DNA of 64,000 nt. Origin: Chimonanthus salicifolius (taxonomy: Eukaryota > Streptophyta > Magnoliopsida > Laurales > Calycanthaceae). The first letter of the stretch is position 1. Every line of letters begins with the position of its first letter. Below the pieces are notes generated by a model. That model did not search any database, was not told the DNA's origin, and saw only the letters and a program-made list of their open reading frames with translations. The stretch spans positions 51,318,552 through 51,382,551 of the forward strand of contig CM023540.1 of NCBI GenBank assembly GCA_013350335.1. The letters are read 5' to 3'. Made by a program: the position numbers and the translations under genes. Shown in pieces: positions 28,201 to 36,355 of the stretch.

Positions 28201-31200
28201 ATTAAAATAGGCTGCAAGGCTGGGGAAGAGATGCACAGGCCGCAGGGCAGAAGAAACTGAGACGGGTCCGCAAGGTCGGCCGATCCCCCAAAATTGGGAC
28301 GATACCACAGATCAAGCTGGAAACGGGCTTACAGACGGTCTAAAGACGATCTCCAGAATGGCCCATGGCAGAGCCCCAAAACAAGCCCGAAGCAGGCCCG
28401 GGCTGAGCCCATAATGGATTGGGCCGAGTTGCACGAATTGGGCTGAAGACAGGCTAGGCTGAGTGGCTGCTGGGTTCGAGTTTGGGCCTACTGGGCCAGG
28501 GCAAACTGCTGGGTTGGATTTGGGTTGCAGTGGTACATGACTGAATTCACTGTGTCAACTCAGTCGACTCAGTAACTCAATAGAAAGGGGAAAAAGGAAG
28601 GAAAAGAGAGGAAGAATGAGGAAATAAAGGAAAATGAAGGAGATCAGAGGAGAAGTAAAGGGGGAGGAAGTGAACCTGAACTTGGGGAGGATTAGATCTG
28701 AGAGATCTGGCATGGGCATCGGCAAAAAGGGGCTGAAAATTCGGCGGAAGGGGGGTGAGGTGTGGCGACTATGGTAAGGATTAGGATTTCACAAATTGGG
28801 AAAAGGGGAATGAGGAGAGACGGCGGCCGAAAGAGGAAAGGAAGAAAGAGAGAGGAGAAGGAAGAGAGGAGAAATGAGAGAGAGAGGGAGTGGCGGCGGC
28901 GGTGCCCAAGGGGGAGAGGGGAGTTTAGGGTTAGGGTTAGAAGAAGGGAAAGAGACGAGAAAAGAGGGAAGGAGAGGATAAAAGAGGGAGAGAGAAGGGT
29001 GCGGCGGCACTGTAGCGAGCTGCTATAGTGCTGTGCGGAAATGGGTATAAGGGTTTAGGGTTTTGGGGGAGGGGCTTTTAAGTTAGGGTTTTCCTCTTCT
29101 TTTTTTTTTTTTTGGAAAGAGATAAAAATTAAATCTTAAATTTTCCAAAATAAATAAATAAATAAATAATTTAAAACCCATAAAAATCAACCATCGAACA
29201 TCGATGAAGGTAACGTGTGATTTTCAACTTTTTTTAGATGATAAAATATTCAGTACATCAAAATTACCAAAGTACCTTTTGAGTGTCCAAACTCAAAACC
29301 TGGCAAACTAGGACCTACCACGGGACCCACACTCACCCCACTGCTAATAAAATCCTAAAACTCCGAAAAATCGGGTCGAGTTGTTACATAATTGCAGTAT
29401 ATTAATTTTCTTATTTTATTGACTTCCATTTTGTCCAAGTGAATTGTGTGGATTGGGCTCATGTTAGGATATCTAGTATATCCCATGATTAGATTTTGAT
29501 AGGTTTATGTTAATCTCTTAGTAAGGAAGTTGAGATTTGACATTATCCATTGTGATTGTTTTGTATCTGCCAATATACTTTCTATGCAACTATGTAAATG
29601 GTTTTCATTTAATGGAACCTTAATGGATCTACTAAAGTTTCTTTAATTCTATCAGCTCAAAGTATTATTGAACTCTGATCGTGCATTGCCCCTTTCACCA
29701 TGTATGACATTAGTGACATATGCCTTGTTTGTTGAGTTTGTGCTTGACAAAAATGGCTTCAGTGCATGCTTCACGGTATTTTTCTGTAATGACATGTAGA
29801 ACTTCCATTTTTGCTTTCGCAGATTGATGAAGTGTTGGTTCTTGCCTTCAAATCTAGGACAACATGCAAACTGGGGAGCCAAGAAATTGAGTCATTCACA
29901 ACTCTCTTATCTGAGATGCATTCAAAATTAAAGGTATCCATTGCTGATACATATATTTTAGATACAGTGCTCAGCCTTCATCATGGTTATTTCATAGAGG
30001 CCAAGCATTCTGCACAGGTTGTTCACTTTAGTGATTCAGATTGTTCACTTTGAATACATCAACATGCGAAGTAAAACCCATTCACCGCAGAATTGCAGCC
30101 ATCTGATAATTGCCTTTCTGAGGAATGAATAAGAGGAAATTATAGCTGAATAAAGAAACAATAATTGGATGTTAAATATTGTTCGTGTATGCAGTTATTA
30201 TTCCCAGATCCCACCTATACAGTATAAACAATCTAGTTGCTGGAAGATGGACGTCATAGTAATTCATGGTATATTGTGGAGTAATTGAACACTTATTTTG
30301 CAAGGATCCTTTGAAAGAAGTGACTAACCTATACCTTGCATACTTCATGTTGGATTTTTCGTGATTCTTTTAGTACTATAATTTGCATTCTTTTCCAAGA
30401 TGGTAAAATATTGTCATACCTACTTTTTTCGAAACCTAACAAAAAGATTGAAATTGATATTAGTTTAAAAAAATTTACATTATTTTTTATGTTATTTTAT
30501 TTAAACTAAATGTGAATTAAACTTATTTAAATATTCTATTGAAATTGTGAAACTATGTTTGTTACTGGCTGAATTAGACACCTCATAATGGTGTCAATTC
30601 TAGCACATCCTGTTTTACTCATGGAGCACGTTGTAGTATTATATATCGTTGTATTTTTATATATGAAGTCTAACTTGAGTTGACATGTATGATGCTCTGC
30701 ATGTAGCCATGGGTTCCAAGGTTTCAGCAAGCGTTCTCCAGTTCCTTGAAAGAAAATGATGCGCAGATGGCGCAATCTACAGATATTCCTATGGATTCTT
30801 CCACAAATGAAGAAGAAAATGATTTCACAAACTGCCTTGAAGAACCAGACTTAGGTTCATTAATATCTCCATCTCCTCTTGTGTCCTGGCGTGCTGGCTG
30901 TAGAATCGAGAATGGAAGACAACTGTTTTTACTCACACCTTTGCCAACTTCAAAAGCATTATCATCCAAGTGTCCTCGTCCATCTAAATCAGTTTCTGAA
31001 AAAGTTCCCAGTACAAGCAACCAATGTTGTACTCTTTCGTTGCCTCCACTGATGAATTTTTCTAGGGATACTGTCGATGATATGATGGATCAAACAGAGT
31101 TCAATAGAACACCAAAGAATAGTTCCAAATCTGCTGTTACTAAAACTGAAAAAACATTAGACTCAGTGATTTTCTCTCCAAAATTATCACATCATGAGAA

Positions 31201-32367
31201 TGGAGACTGTTCAATGTATCTTATGACCCCACTTCTGAAAATGTCACCACCAAAATCATGCAGGTTTCTAGAACCAGGTCCAGAATCCTGTCAGCAATGC
31301 AACGATGACGGCATTAAGCCAGCCTTTACTTGTGGTGGCGTTCAAGATTGCAAAGAAACCTTAAGTTCTGAGAACTCCAGCGACCATGATTCAGGGTGTT
31401 CGGCATTGAAGTATCAAGAGCTCTTTGGGATACGATTAACTCATAAACCAGCTATCCAGAGGCAAGAAGTTGAAACTTCTCTCGACTGGTTTTTGTCACC
31501 CCCTAAGACTTGTGTTTTGATGGAGCCCACAGATGAAAAGCAACTTACCTATCCAGCCGTGAATGACTTATCCTGCAACAAGTGTGTTCTCAATGAACAT
31601 CCATTGTACATGGTTTCTGTCGTAGGCAAGAAAGTTAGTGGCAGATATCAGTCAACTAAGGAGCCTGCTAACCATGGTACTAGTCTGTACTTGCCTTTGT
31701 CATTGAGGAATTATTTGATTGCTGACCTGAGGATATGGGGACTATGATTCAACATCGAGGTGGTTGATATGGTGGTCTCGGGTTTTTCTTTTTGGAGAAA
31801 AATTATGGTTGGTAGGCCATATCAAAAGAAATCGAACATTGAAAGATCACCAGTCACATAAGCCCATAAGTAATTCATTACTTGGCTTTTTCGAAAGTGA
31901 CAATCGTTTATAATCTATTTTTAACAACCTATTTGAAAGCATAAGTCAAATGGTTTGAACATTGACTAGAAAGATTTTTGGGGCATTGTCTGTTTATTGT
32001 GAAACCTCAAGTCAACAGTTCTTTGTTCTTTGGATCACCAAATGAACAGTCCTTCCGGGACGTTAATTTCGATGACATATTCTTCAGCTGAAAGGTTTGA
32101 ATTTGTTCTCTACGTTCAAATGTTTCAGGACTCGGCACAAGCCTAGCAGCTCCTGAAAGCACTCCAATGTGGAAGGACTTCGAAAGCACAGTACGTATAG
32201 GTAAGCAGCCGGGTGAAAACACGCTTAAGAGGGAGTTGTGGACTAGATTTGAAGCTGTGACAACATCCAACGTGCTGCGCTTTGATGCTGCTCTTGTCCA
32301 AGAGAATAAAGGGAAAGGATTTCTTGACAGACTTGAAGAGGCTTCGTGTGAAGAGACAAGAGAATAA
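12936..32367 (+). CDS. host nuclear gene, four exons, uncharacterised 529-aa protein
   Basis: Joined exons are 12936-13205, 29823-29933, 30707-31676 and 32129-32367, totalling 1590 nt (529 codons plus TAA). All three introns are GT..AG and the frame stays open throughout. The N-terminus is basic (KSGIRKSARKPLVDISN). Exons 1-2 form a helical-looking Leu-rich segment (LLLAHSQLSILFHQ, then IDEVLVLAFK). Exon 3 is Ser/Pro-rich and acidic, with a WRAGCRIENGRQLFLLTPLP stretch and two similar motifs (SPPKSCRFLEP, SPPKTCVLMEP). The C-terminus holds TPMWKDFEST and ELWTRFEA. There is no signal peptide, membrane segment or catalytic motif. Ser/Thr-Pro sites and basic patches hint at a nuclear, possibly phosphorylated protein, which is inference. 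I do not recognise the family. It is the only host gene I can support. Confidence 0.8.
14280..14790 (+). pseudogene. RTE-type LINE 3' end, degenerate
   Basis: Translated in shifting frames, it gives the C-terminal reverse-transcriptase region seen in plant RTE LINEs. 'HLKGLFYKTTIRFAMFYGAD' is followed by 'AEMHLLRWMSG' and 'LKDRVRNGCI', with several stops and frameshifts. It ends near 14780 with a (GAT)n tail ('gatgatgatgatg'), typical of RTE elements that end in trinucleotide repeats. Non-functional. Confidence 0.65.
15124..17010 (-). mobile_element. solo Ty1-copia LTR, 1887 bp, perfect TSD
   Basis: The plus strand starts TGAAAGTTCCC and ends GGCACTAACA, the reverse of an LTR that begins TGTTAGTGCC and ends ACTTTCA. 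The 5-bp target duplication CATAT is perfect at 15119-15123 and 17011-17015. No internal region is left, so it is a solo LTR from LTR-LTR recombination. It shares the 'gaataggtcaatc' block, the 'cctcacaattagagtag' block and the ACCGA..TCGGT palindrome cluster (16170-16700) with the LTRs at 42.4, 51.2 and 57.0 kb. Open frames within it are accidental. Confidence 0.9.
17011..17555 (-). pseudogene. L1 LINE RNase H domain remnant
   Basis: Two overlapping minus-strand frames give an RNase H-like fold: 'KFNIDGAKSKLGPAGIEG', then 'NEAELLGIRRALDLW', then 'IEGDTANAIKWSRG', and a tail with 'VTDFLAKLRRDHE'. The catalytic Asp/Glu/Asp pattern (IDG, EAE, EGD) is visible. A frameshift near 17225 splits it. 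This is the C-terminal domain of the L1 polyprotein. The solo LTR inserted right after it. Confidence 0.75.
17709..17790 (-). mobile_element. short poly-A retroposed fragment inside the LINE
   Basis: A poly-T-led, A-rich 65-bp insert ('ttttttttgaaagataactttatt...') is flanked by similar 16-17 bp copies of 'gctattacacaaatcatt' and 'gctgttgcataaatcatt'. This is the signature of a severely truncated LINE or SINE with a long target duplication. Confidence 0.5.
18656..19890 (-). pseudogene. L1 LINE reverse transcriptase remnant
   Basis: In several minus-strand frames I read a 'VPKREGQSKLTHYRPISLVGC' block around 19650-19700, then 'LKNDMEKAYDFVDWNFV', 'GLRQGDPLSPFIFTLVGEGL' and 'LQFANDTLFF'. The catalytic F/YADD motif is FAND here, which would abolish metal binding. 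Further on, 'LPLYFMSIFEVPKGVEDKM' and 'FLWGDKEERKRVHLVN' are the post-RT region of plant L1s. Stops and frameshifts separate the blocks. Confidence 0.8.
19950..20700. other. about 750 bp of unassigned sequence within the LINE
   Basis: LINE similarity stops after an 'ANMRKKANCIKSIVVDG' block (about 20745-20695) and resumes with a 'GLYFSK...VQEVLDSIEG' block (about 19930-19820). The sequence between is purine-rich on the plus strand and matches nothing I recognise. It is probably a secondary insertion or a diverged linker. The 96-aa and 106-aa minus frames here are not convincing proteins. Confidence 0.35.
20884..21881 (-). pseudogene. L1 LINE endonuclease (EEP-like) remnant
   Basis: The minus-strand frame from 21881 begins 'MKILTWNIKGLGLKEKMGAI', with an 'NNLLIQESR' motif. 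The next frame (21573-21364) has 'FYNVYGSNLESEK' and 'WCIGGDCNVVRFP'. These are the N, E and GD.NxV blocks of the L1 apurinic-like endonuclease. A third frame (21096-20884) has 'SFTVEGWASFTFSRKVKLLKNKI', the linker before RT. A stop near 21638 and frameshifts inactivate it. Confidence 0.75.
22141..23414 (+). pseudogene. Ty1-copia pol 3' part (RT and RNase H), degenerate
   Basis: Plus-strand frames give 'LKKALYG', 'DYGFSHYQSDHFVFVYY', 'IVYVDNVVLIVKDE' (the YVDD box, here YVDN), 'YRAMVYTTCELLWFQ.FLNELGF' and 'DNQVVLNISSN..FHEYMKHI'. A tail like 'LVDMLMKAISF' leads to a purine tract before the LTR at 23415. Many stops are present and a LINE fragment is inserted at 22939-23216. This is an old copia copy, separate from the gag-only family further right. 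Confidence 0.75.
22939..23216 (+). mobile_element. 5'-truncated LINE fragment with long target duplication
   Basis: The insert ends 'ttattaatgaaattcaattgtcattgcttc' then an A-rich tail, which is typical of plant L1 3' ends. On both sides lies the same copia RNase H sequence (22914-22938 and 23217-23242: 'aagcatattggaggttgatc' versus 'aagcacattggaggttgatc'), a target duplication of about 24 bp. It contains a T16 run at 23081. Confidence 0.7.
23415..23862 (+). mobile_element. 3' LTR of the degenerate copia element
   Basis: A purine tract ('gcttgagacggggtag') directly precedes TGTTGTAGGACATG at 23415, which is how plant copia pol ends are followed by their 3' LTR. A TATA-like 'ctataaatgagaatc' lies near 23821. 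The right end (possibly GTCAACA at about 23862) is a guess. Confidence 0.5.
23863..25622. other. intron sequence, probably TE-derived, unclassified
   Basis: A short hairpin-like piece occurs at 23872-23932: TAGGGG..ATGAATCGT on one side and ACGATTCAT..CCCCTA on the other, possibly a small MITE. The rest is noncoding with internal duplications (see the repeat at 25000-25470). No protein domain is recognisable on either strand. Confidence 0.4.
25000..25470. repeat. nested tandem duplications, 46-bp and about 310-bp units
   Basis: The core 'gtccctcacgtgatattg' with a preceding 'tggtatggg' recurs near 25110, 25155 and 25198, and again near 25433. A larger unit ('gcctagagtgg...ggcactgagat...gacttggtcacttgat') appears at about 25010-25130 and again at 25330-25450. 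A 62-aa frame over it is an artefact of the repeat. Confidence 0.7.
26665..26955. repeat. 57-bp tandem repeat, 5 copies
   Basis: The motif 'tgtccccacc' starts at 26681, 26738, 26795, 26852 and 26909, an exact 57-bp period. The unit includes 'caccgcaggctg' and 'gtcatagcctggaa'. Because 57 is divisible by 3, frames stay open on both strands (26626-26970 plus, 26668-26982 minus); these are not genes. Confidence 0.95.
26962..27260. repeat. 95-bp tandem repeat, 3-4 copies
   Basis: 'gaccaatgagcggg' or close variants start at 26962, 27058, 27153 and 27248, a period of 95-96 bp. Each unit carries 'cagcctactcagtcatccg' and 'agctgtccctcac'. It directly follows the 57-bp array. The 124-aa plus frame over it is an artefact. 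Confidence 0.85.
29823..29933 (+). CDS. exon 2 of the 529-aa gene
   Basis: This is 37 codons, phase 0 at both ends, from ATT GAT after TTCGCAG to AAA TTA AAG before GTATCC. The translation begins IDEVLVLAFKSRTTCK and ends in EMHSKLK, continuing the helical segment of exon 1. Confidence 0.78.
29934..30706 (+). other. intron 2
   Basis: 773 bp, donor AAG|GTATCC and acceptor GCATGTAG|CCATGG, AT-rich. I see no TE in it. Confidence 0.7.
30707..31676 (+). CDS. exon 3 of the 529-aa gene
   Basis: The exon starts after ATGTAG with CCA TGG GTT (PWVPRFQQAF) and holds most of the protein. The open frame continues to 31747, but a phase-matched donor at 31677 (CATG|GTACTA) joins exon 4 in frame. Visible stretches are EENDFTNCLEEPDLGSLISP, WRAGCRIENGRQLFLLTPLP and the paired SPPKSCRFLEP / SPPKTCVLMEP motifs. 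The 5' boundary is solid. The 3' boundary is the least certain part of the model, since the donor is weak and other splice forms are possible. Confidence 0.7.
31677..32128 (+). other. intron 3 (predicted)
   Basis: 452 bp between a weak donor GTACTA and a good acceptor (AAATGTTTCAG|GACTCG). The phases fit: one base before, two after. If unspliced, the protein would end about 24 residues later at 31747. Confidence 0.55.
32129..32367 (+). CDS. exon 4 (last) of the 529-aa gene
   Basis: After TTTCAG the frame reads LGTSLAAPESTPMWKDFEST, then ELWTRFEAVTT and GFLDRLEEASCEE, ending at TAA 32365-32367. Codon use and lack of repeats set it apart from the surrounding TE sequence. The minus-strand 143-aa frame at 32007-32438 is a shadow. 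Confidence 0.75.
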
Positions 32368-32640
32368 GGCATTAGGTGTTCACCTTCTCCATTTAGAGAA
32401 GCTGTACTGGAAGTACTTTCTTTGTAGTTACCAATCACTGGTCAAATTTTGTAGTACTACTTGTACTGTCTAAACCATGCAATGAGAAGAATTAGGTTAG
32501 CAAAATAGCACCGGATCTCGTCTTGTTTGTTTATCATATGTGGGATCTTGCTGTTTGTCTTTTTTGTCCTCATTTACAGTGTAAGTGGATTTCCATCTCA
32601 ATATTCAGTTAAAAACCTTCTCTAATCTTCTTCCCGTAAC
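32368..32640 (+). other. 3' UTR / downstream flank of the host gene
   Basis: 273 bp between the stop codon and the hAT insertion. I found no AATAAA hexamer here. The first ones on the plus strand are at 32757-32768, inside the hAT left end. The 8-bp hAT target site CCCGTAAC closes this segment. Confidence 0.5.
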
Positions 32641-32977
32641 CATGGTAACAAATACCGTTCTCGGGATAATAACGGTAACTGTTAATAACAAGATATTTTC
32701 AATTTCTCGGGTTTTTAACGGGAAAATCTAGCGGAAAATATAAATATTTACAAAATAATAAAAATAAATATAATAAGTAATTAATTCTGATCTTACACTT
32801 CTTGAGTAAAAAAAAATAGCATATAAATCTATAATAACATAGACAATTTACTCAATTCCCATTGATCAAAGAAGTAACAGTGATACAAACATTCAATTAA
32901 CAAACTACCAAAAGCATAATAGTGTCATTAAACTCAACAAACATGATAAATAACATCCAAAGTCAATAAAGTCATCA

Positions 32978-35061
32978 TTATACTAAGAAATCCAAATTAT
33001 GTACGCCCTCAAGCTCCTCAAGTGGAGTATCATCTTCATCATCCTCACTAAAACATTGATTTTCTTCATTTTCTTCGTTCAAACCATCAAATGGATTAAT
33101 ATTATCAAGTGAAATGGCCTTTGAGTCCTTAAATAATTTCAATTTTGAATTCTTTTTCATTAGCAAATTAATTTCACATAGACCAAATCTTGAAGCTTTT
33201 CTGGATGAAGTCTATTCCTCATTTTTGAATAAGTTGCTTAAAAAACGCTCCAAGTGCGCTCACATGCTGATGCACTGCATGGTTGACTCAGGATTTTTAT
33301 AGCAATGGACTTCAAATTTGGAATTGAAATTCCACATAAGTCCCACCAAAGTCCTAAATAATTAAAAGAATTAGATACACATTACAATGTACAATTAATA
33401 TAAATTATAAAAATATTAAATCAAAATTAAATTAGGAAAACAAATGAAAAGAAACTTACTAGGATGAGATGTTTGCATCATTTTATGTGACATCGTTTCT
33501 CTAAAAATATTTGGATCTTTAGAATGATAAAGAGACAACTCTCTAAATGTTTCTCTCAACTCTCCTCTTGGTGCCATTTTTGTGATAACTTTATCAAGGC
33601 CATCTCTGATTTCTCAATCTATACTTATAATGTTCTCATAAAAAAACTCAGGATGTAAAAATGCAGCAACTGCATGTAAAGGACTATACAAATTTTTCTT
33701 CCAACGCTGATCTATGATGCTCAAAATTTCCATGCATTTATCTTGATCAACATGATTTGGATAGAGACTTCTAATGGCTGCATTGCACGATTAAATCCTT
33801 CGTACAAGTAACCCATTGTGGACCCATCACCATCTACCATTCTCAATATTTTAACAAGAGGTTCAACAATTTGGATTACCTTCTTTCCCCTCCCAAAATT
33901 CATCACCACGAAAAATGTCTGCCACGTCTTTTCCTTCACTTTTTTTACATTGTGGCATGTTTCTCCATTCAATGGAAGCAACTATCAATCTCAATACATC
34001 TTCTTGACTCAAGACAGATTGTAAACATATGATTGAGTTGCAAACCTTGTAGTGGCTGGCCTTTGCAACTTTCTTTCTTGGGTGTGGACCTTTAGCAAAT
34101 CAAGGACATGTTGATACCAATATAAAAAATTAACAATTCTTCGAGCACTATCCATATAGGGCTTCACAAATGGAAACTTGTCAATGTCTTCCAACATTAA
34201 ATCAATACAATGGGCGGCACATTGTGTCTTGAAAATATTTGGATACTTATTTTCAAGTATATCTCCTGCAGATGTATAATTTGACCCATTATCTGTAACA
34301 AATTGCACCATATTTCTTAGTTCAATCTCATCAATCACAGAAGATATAAAATCGGCAATGAAAGCCCCATTTTTAATATTCCCTTGTGCACATATAGACT
34401 TGAAGAAAACTATGCCTTGTGGACAAGCAACTAAACAATTAATATAGGGCCGATTCTTTATATCTGTCCATGTGTCGGACATAAGTGTACATCCACTTGT
34501 CTTCCAATTTTTGCTAATATCATTTACATATGATATTGCTACATCTTTCACATTTTTCAACAACTTAGTCCTTAAAGTTTCACTACTAGGAAGGACATAA
34601 GTGGGCCCATATGCTATAGCGGCATGGATTGCTTCTCTGTATTCTTCAGACCTGAACAAATTAAAGGAGAGATTGTTCATCACCATGCTTCTATATATCA
34701 AGTTGTCAACATGATCCTTGTCATGTTTTTTAATCATGGTATTAACCAATTGTTGTCCCGAGGAAGACAGAAAAACAACCGATGATGTCAAACTTTCTCC
34801 TGTGCAAGCAGATCCAACAGACATTCCACTTCCTCTATGCCTTTTTGTTCTCTCTTTAAATGATATTGCATCCCTCGCCATTTCACAAACATTCTCCGGA
34901 ACTTTATTACACATTTTTACATCATGCAATGTTCTTTTTGCTAGATGGTTTCTAAAACGTGTGATACCACCACCAAAAACTTTTTCACAAAATTTACACT
35001 TTAACTTATTTTCACCCAATTCCTCTCCATATTTCCATAATGGATCTTTTTGTCGAGGCAT
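32978..35061 (-). pseudogene. hAT transposase (BED, DUF659, hAT dimerisation), broken
   Basis: The likely start is MPRQKDPLWKY at 35061, just before a BED zinc finger (CKFC, then an H...H pair). A long open frame to 34009 covers DUF659, with 'LMSDTWTDIKNRPYIN', 'VTDNGSNYTSAG' and 'CAAHCIDLMLEDI'. Then come frameshifts and stops around 34016-33600. The C-terminal dimerisation motif reads 'LSQPCSASACERTWSVF' near 33290-33240. An intron at 33459-33354 has good GTAAGT..TTTAG sites. The acidic tail (FSEDDEDDTPLEELEG) ends at 32978. The domain order is complete, so this was once an autonomous copy, but I count several disabling lesions. Confidence 0.85.
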
Positions 35062-35479
35062 TTTCGATGAAAAATGGACACAAAGATCAGAAAAAATATG
35101 AACATAAAGTTTAGAAAATAATAAACAAACAATTGATAACACAAGAAAAAATGTAACATACATACCCATCGATTTAAATCATTTAGCATATAGATCCACC
35201 GATTACATTACAAATCATATAAATCATTTAAAATTAATATACATATCATCGATTACATTACAAATCATACCAAGGAAAAAGCTAACACACAGGAATACAA
35301 AAGAAAAAAATTTGAATCACAGTAAAATAAAGGTTGACAGCTTTATGAAAGTGACTTTTGAATTGGGACTGTGTATCAATGTATCATGTGAAGTGTGAAG
35401 CTTTTTCCAATTGAAAATTGGGATTGTGTATGGGCTAGCTGGGGTTTTTGGGAACTTCCAATTCCAACAATAAAATGTA

Positions 35480-36050
35480 GAGTTTGTCTACTACTTGGAA
35501 AAGGAAAGGATTGGGTTACCTGACTACCTCTGTGCAACTCGACAAAACTCAACCAGAACCCGAACTGAGAAAGAGATCTAGAGAGCAGCTGCCACCAACC
35601 AGTGAGAGGCTCGAGAGAGTAGAGACCAGCCACAGGCGAGAGGATGAAGAGAGCAGTAAGAGAGAAACCGCCGACGAGAGAGAACGAGCAGTGAGAGAGG
35701 CTCAGGCGACCGGCGAGAGAGGATCAGAGAGCAGGGAGAGAGGCTTAGGCGACAGGCGAGAGAGGATCAGAGAGCAGGGAGAGAGGCTCATGCGACAGGC
35801 GAGAGAGGAGAGGCAGCCGCAGGCGACACTGCGACAGGCATGCGAGGATTGAGAGCAGGGAGAGAGGCTCATGCGACAGGCGAGAGAGGAGAGGCAACCG
35901 CAGAGGATTTTCGAAAGGAGGGGATTTGGGATTTTCGATTGGGTTTTCGAATTTCGATTTGGGGATTTTTCGATAGGGTTTTGGATTTGGGATTTTTTCG
36001 ATCGGGATTTTGGATTCGAGGAACTCAGTAACGAATGAAACCCTGAAACA
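35480..36050 (-). promoter_or_regulatory. hAT transposase 5' leader / promoter side
   Basis: This lies upstream of the transposase start. 35700-35900 is a GA-rich tandem array: 'gcgac.ggcgagagagga' at 35706, 35749 and 35792 gives a 43-bp period, with a longer related unit again near 35873. On the minus strand this is a CT-rich leader. The plus-strand 122-aa and minus-strand 141-aa frames over it are repeat artefacts. Confidence 0.5.
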
Positions 36051-36149
36051 GGAATTTTTAAGTCTCTGTCGTGCGGCACTGCGGTGAGCGTGTGGGCGGC
36101 CGGACGTGCAGCAGCAAGAAATTTCAAATTTTTTTATTTTTGCACGGGA

Positions 36150-36347
36150 ATCAGGGAGAAAAATTTAACGTGTTTTTAACGCGTTTTTAACTCGTTTTTA
36201 ACGTTTCTCGCGTTAAAAACCCATTTTTATCGTTAAATTCCCGATAATAACGGCTGAGTCGTTAAAAACGCGATATTAACGCGGTACCGTTATTTTCCCG
36301 ATATTATCGCGGTATAAATGAAAATACCGACGGTATTTGTTACATTG
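36150..36347. repeat. hAT subterminal repeats and right inverted repeat
   Basis: Copies of 'ttttaacg', 'gttaaaaac' and 'cgttattttcccgat' in both orientations are packed into about 190 bp. They end in CGGTATTTGTTACATTG. A sparser set occurs just inside the left end (32660-32740: 'gataataacggtaac', 'tttttaacggg'). Such arrays are the usual transposase-binding sites in hAT elements; that role is by analogy. Confidence 0.8.
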
Positions 36348-36355
36348 CCCGTAAC

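Larger units (their letters stand above)
25623..29388 (-). mobile_element. solo gypsy LTR, 3766 bp, perfect TSD
   Basis: It starts TGTAACGACCCG and ends CGGGTCGAGTTGTTACA; the two ends are near-inverted copies. The target duplication TAATT is perfect (25618-25622 and 29389-29393). There is no internal domain, so it is a solo LTR. The terminal bases and length fit LTRs of the Tekay/Del chromovirus clade (from memory). Read on the minus strand, the right end shows a CT-rich leader and a CACTATAGC..GCTACAGTG palindrome, suggesting minus-strand sense. It contains 57-bp and 95-bp tandem arrays and an ACATGTTAT-rich stretch (27640-28010). It is antisense to the host gene. Confidence 0.85.
13206..29822 (+). 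other. intron 1, 16.6 kb, filled with transposons
   Basis: The donor is CAG|GTTTCC and the acceptor TTTGCTTTCGCAG|ATTG; both flanking exons are phase 0, so splicing keeps the frame. Of its 16,617 bp, most are retroelements, each listed separately. Non-TE or unclassified sequence is left mainly at 13206-14280 (a poly-T run at 13427 and a 'ggtgcaaagttgggt...cccaacccg' GC-rich repeat at 14015-14190 that could be a hAT-type non-autonomous element) and at 29394-29822. No cryptic host exon was recognised inside. Confidence 0.75.
32641..36347 (-). mobile_element. hAT DNA transposon, 3707 bp, perfect 8-bp TSD
   Basis: The target duplication CCCGTAAC is perfect at 32633-32640 and 36348-36355. The ends are inverted repeats: left CATGGTAACAAATACCG, and right, read in reverse, CAATGTAACAAATACCG. 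An 8-bp duplication, CA-starting short inverted repeats and a BED/DUF659/dimerisation transposase together identify a plant hAT element. Transposase is on the minus strand and carries disabling changes. The right subterminal region (36150-36347) has many TTTAACG-type repeats. It lies tail-to-tail with the host gene. Confidence 0.95.

Noticed and set aside
28762..29028. Arg/Glu-rich 88-aa protein and minus Pro/Ser-rich protein
   Set aside because: Low-complexity purine-rich LTR leader; no codon structure.
32007..32438. 143-aa minus ORF
   Set aside because: Antisense shadow of exon 4 and flanking intron of the host gene.
35484..36127. 122-aa Arg/Glu-rich plus ORF and 141-aa minus ORF
   Set aside because: They lie over the 43-bp repeat in the hAT leader, with no independent protein signal.
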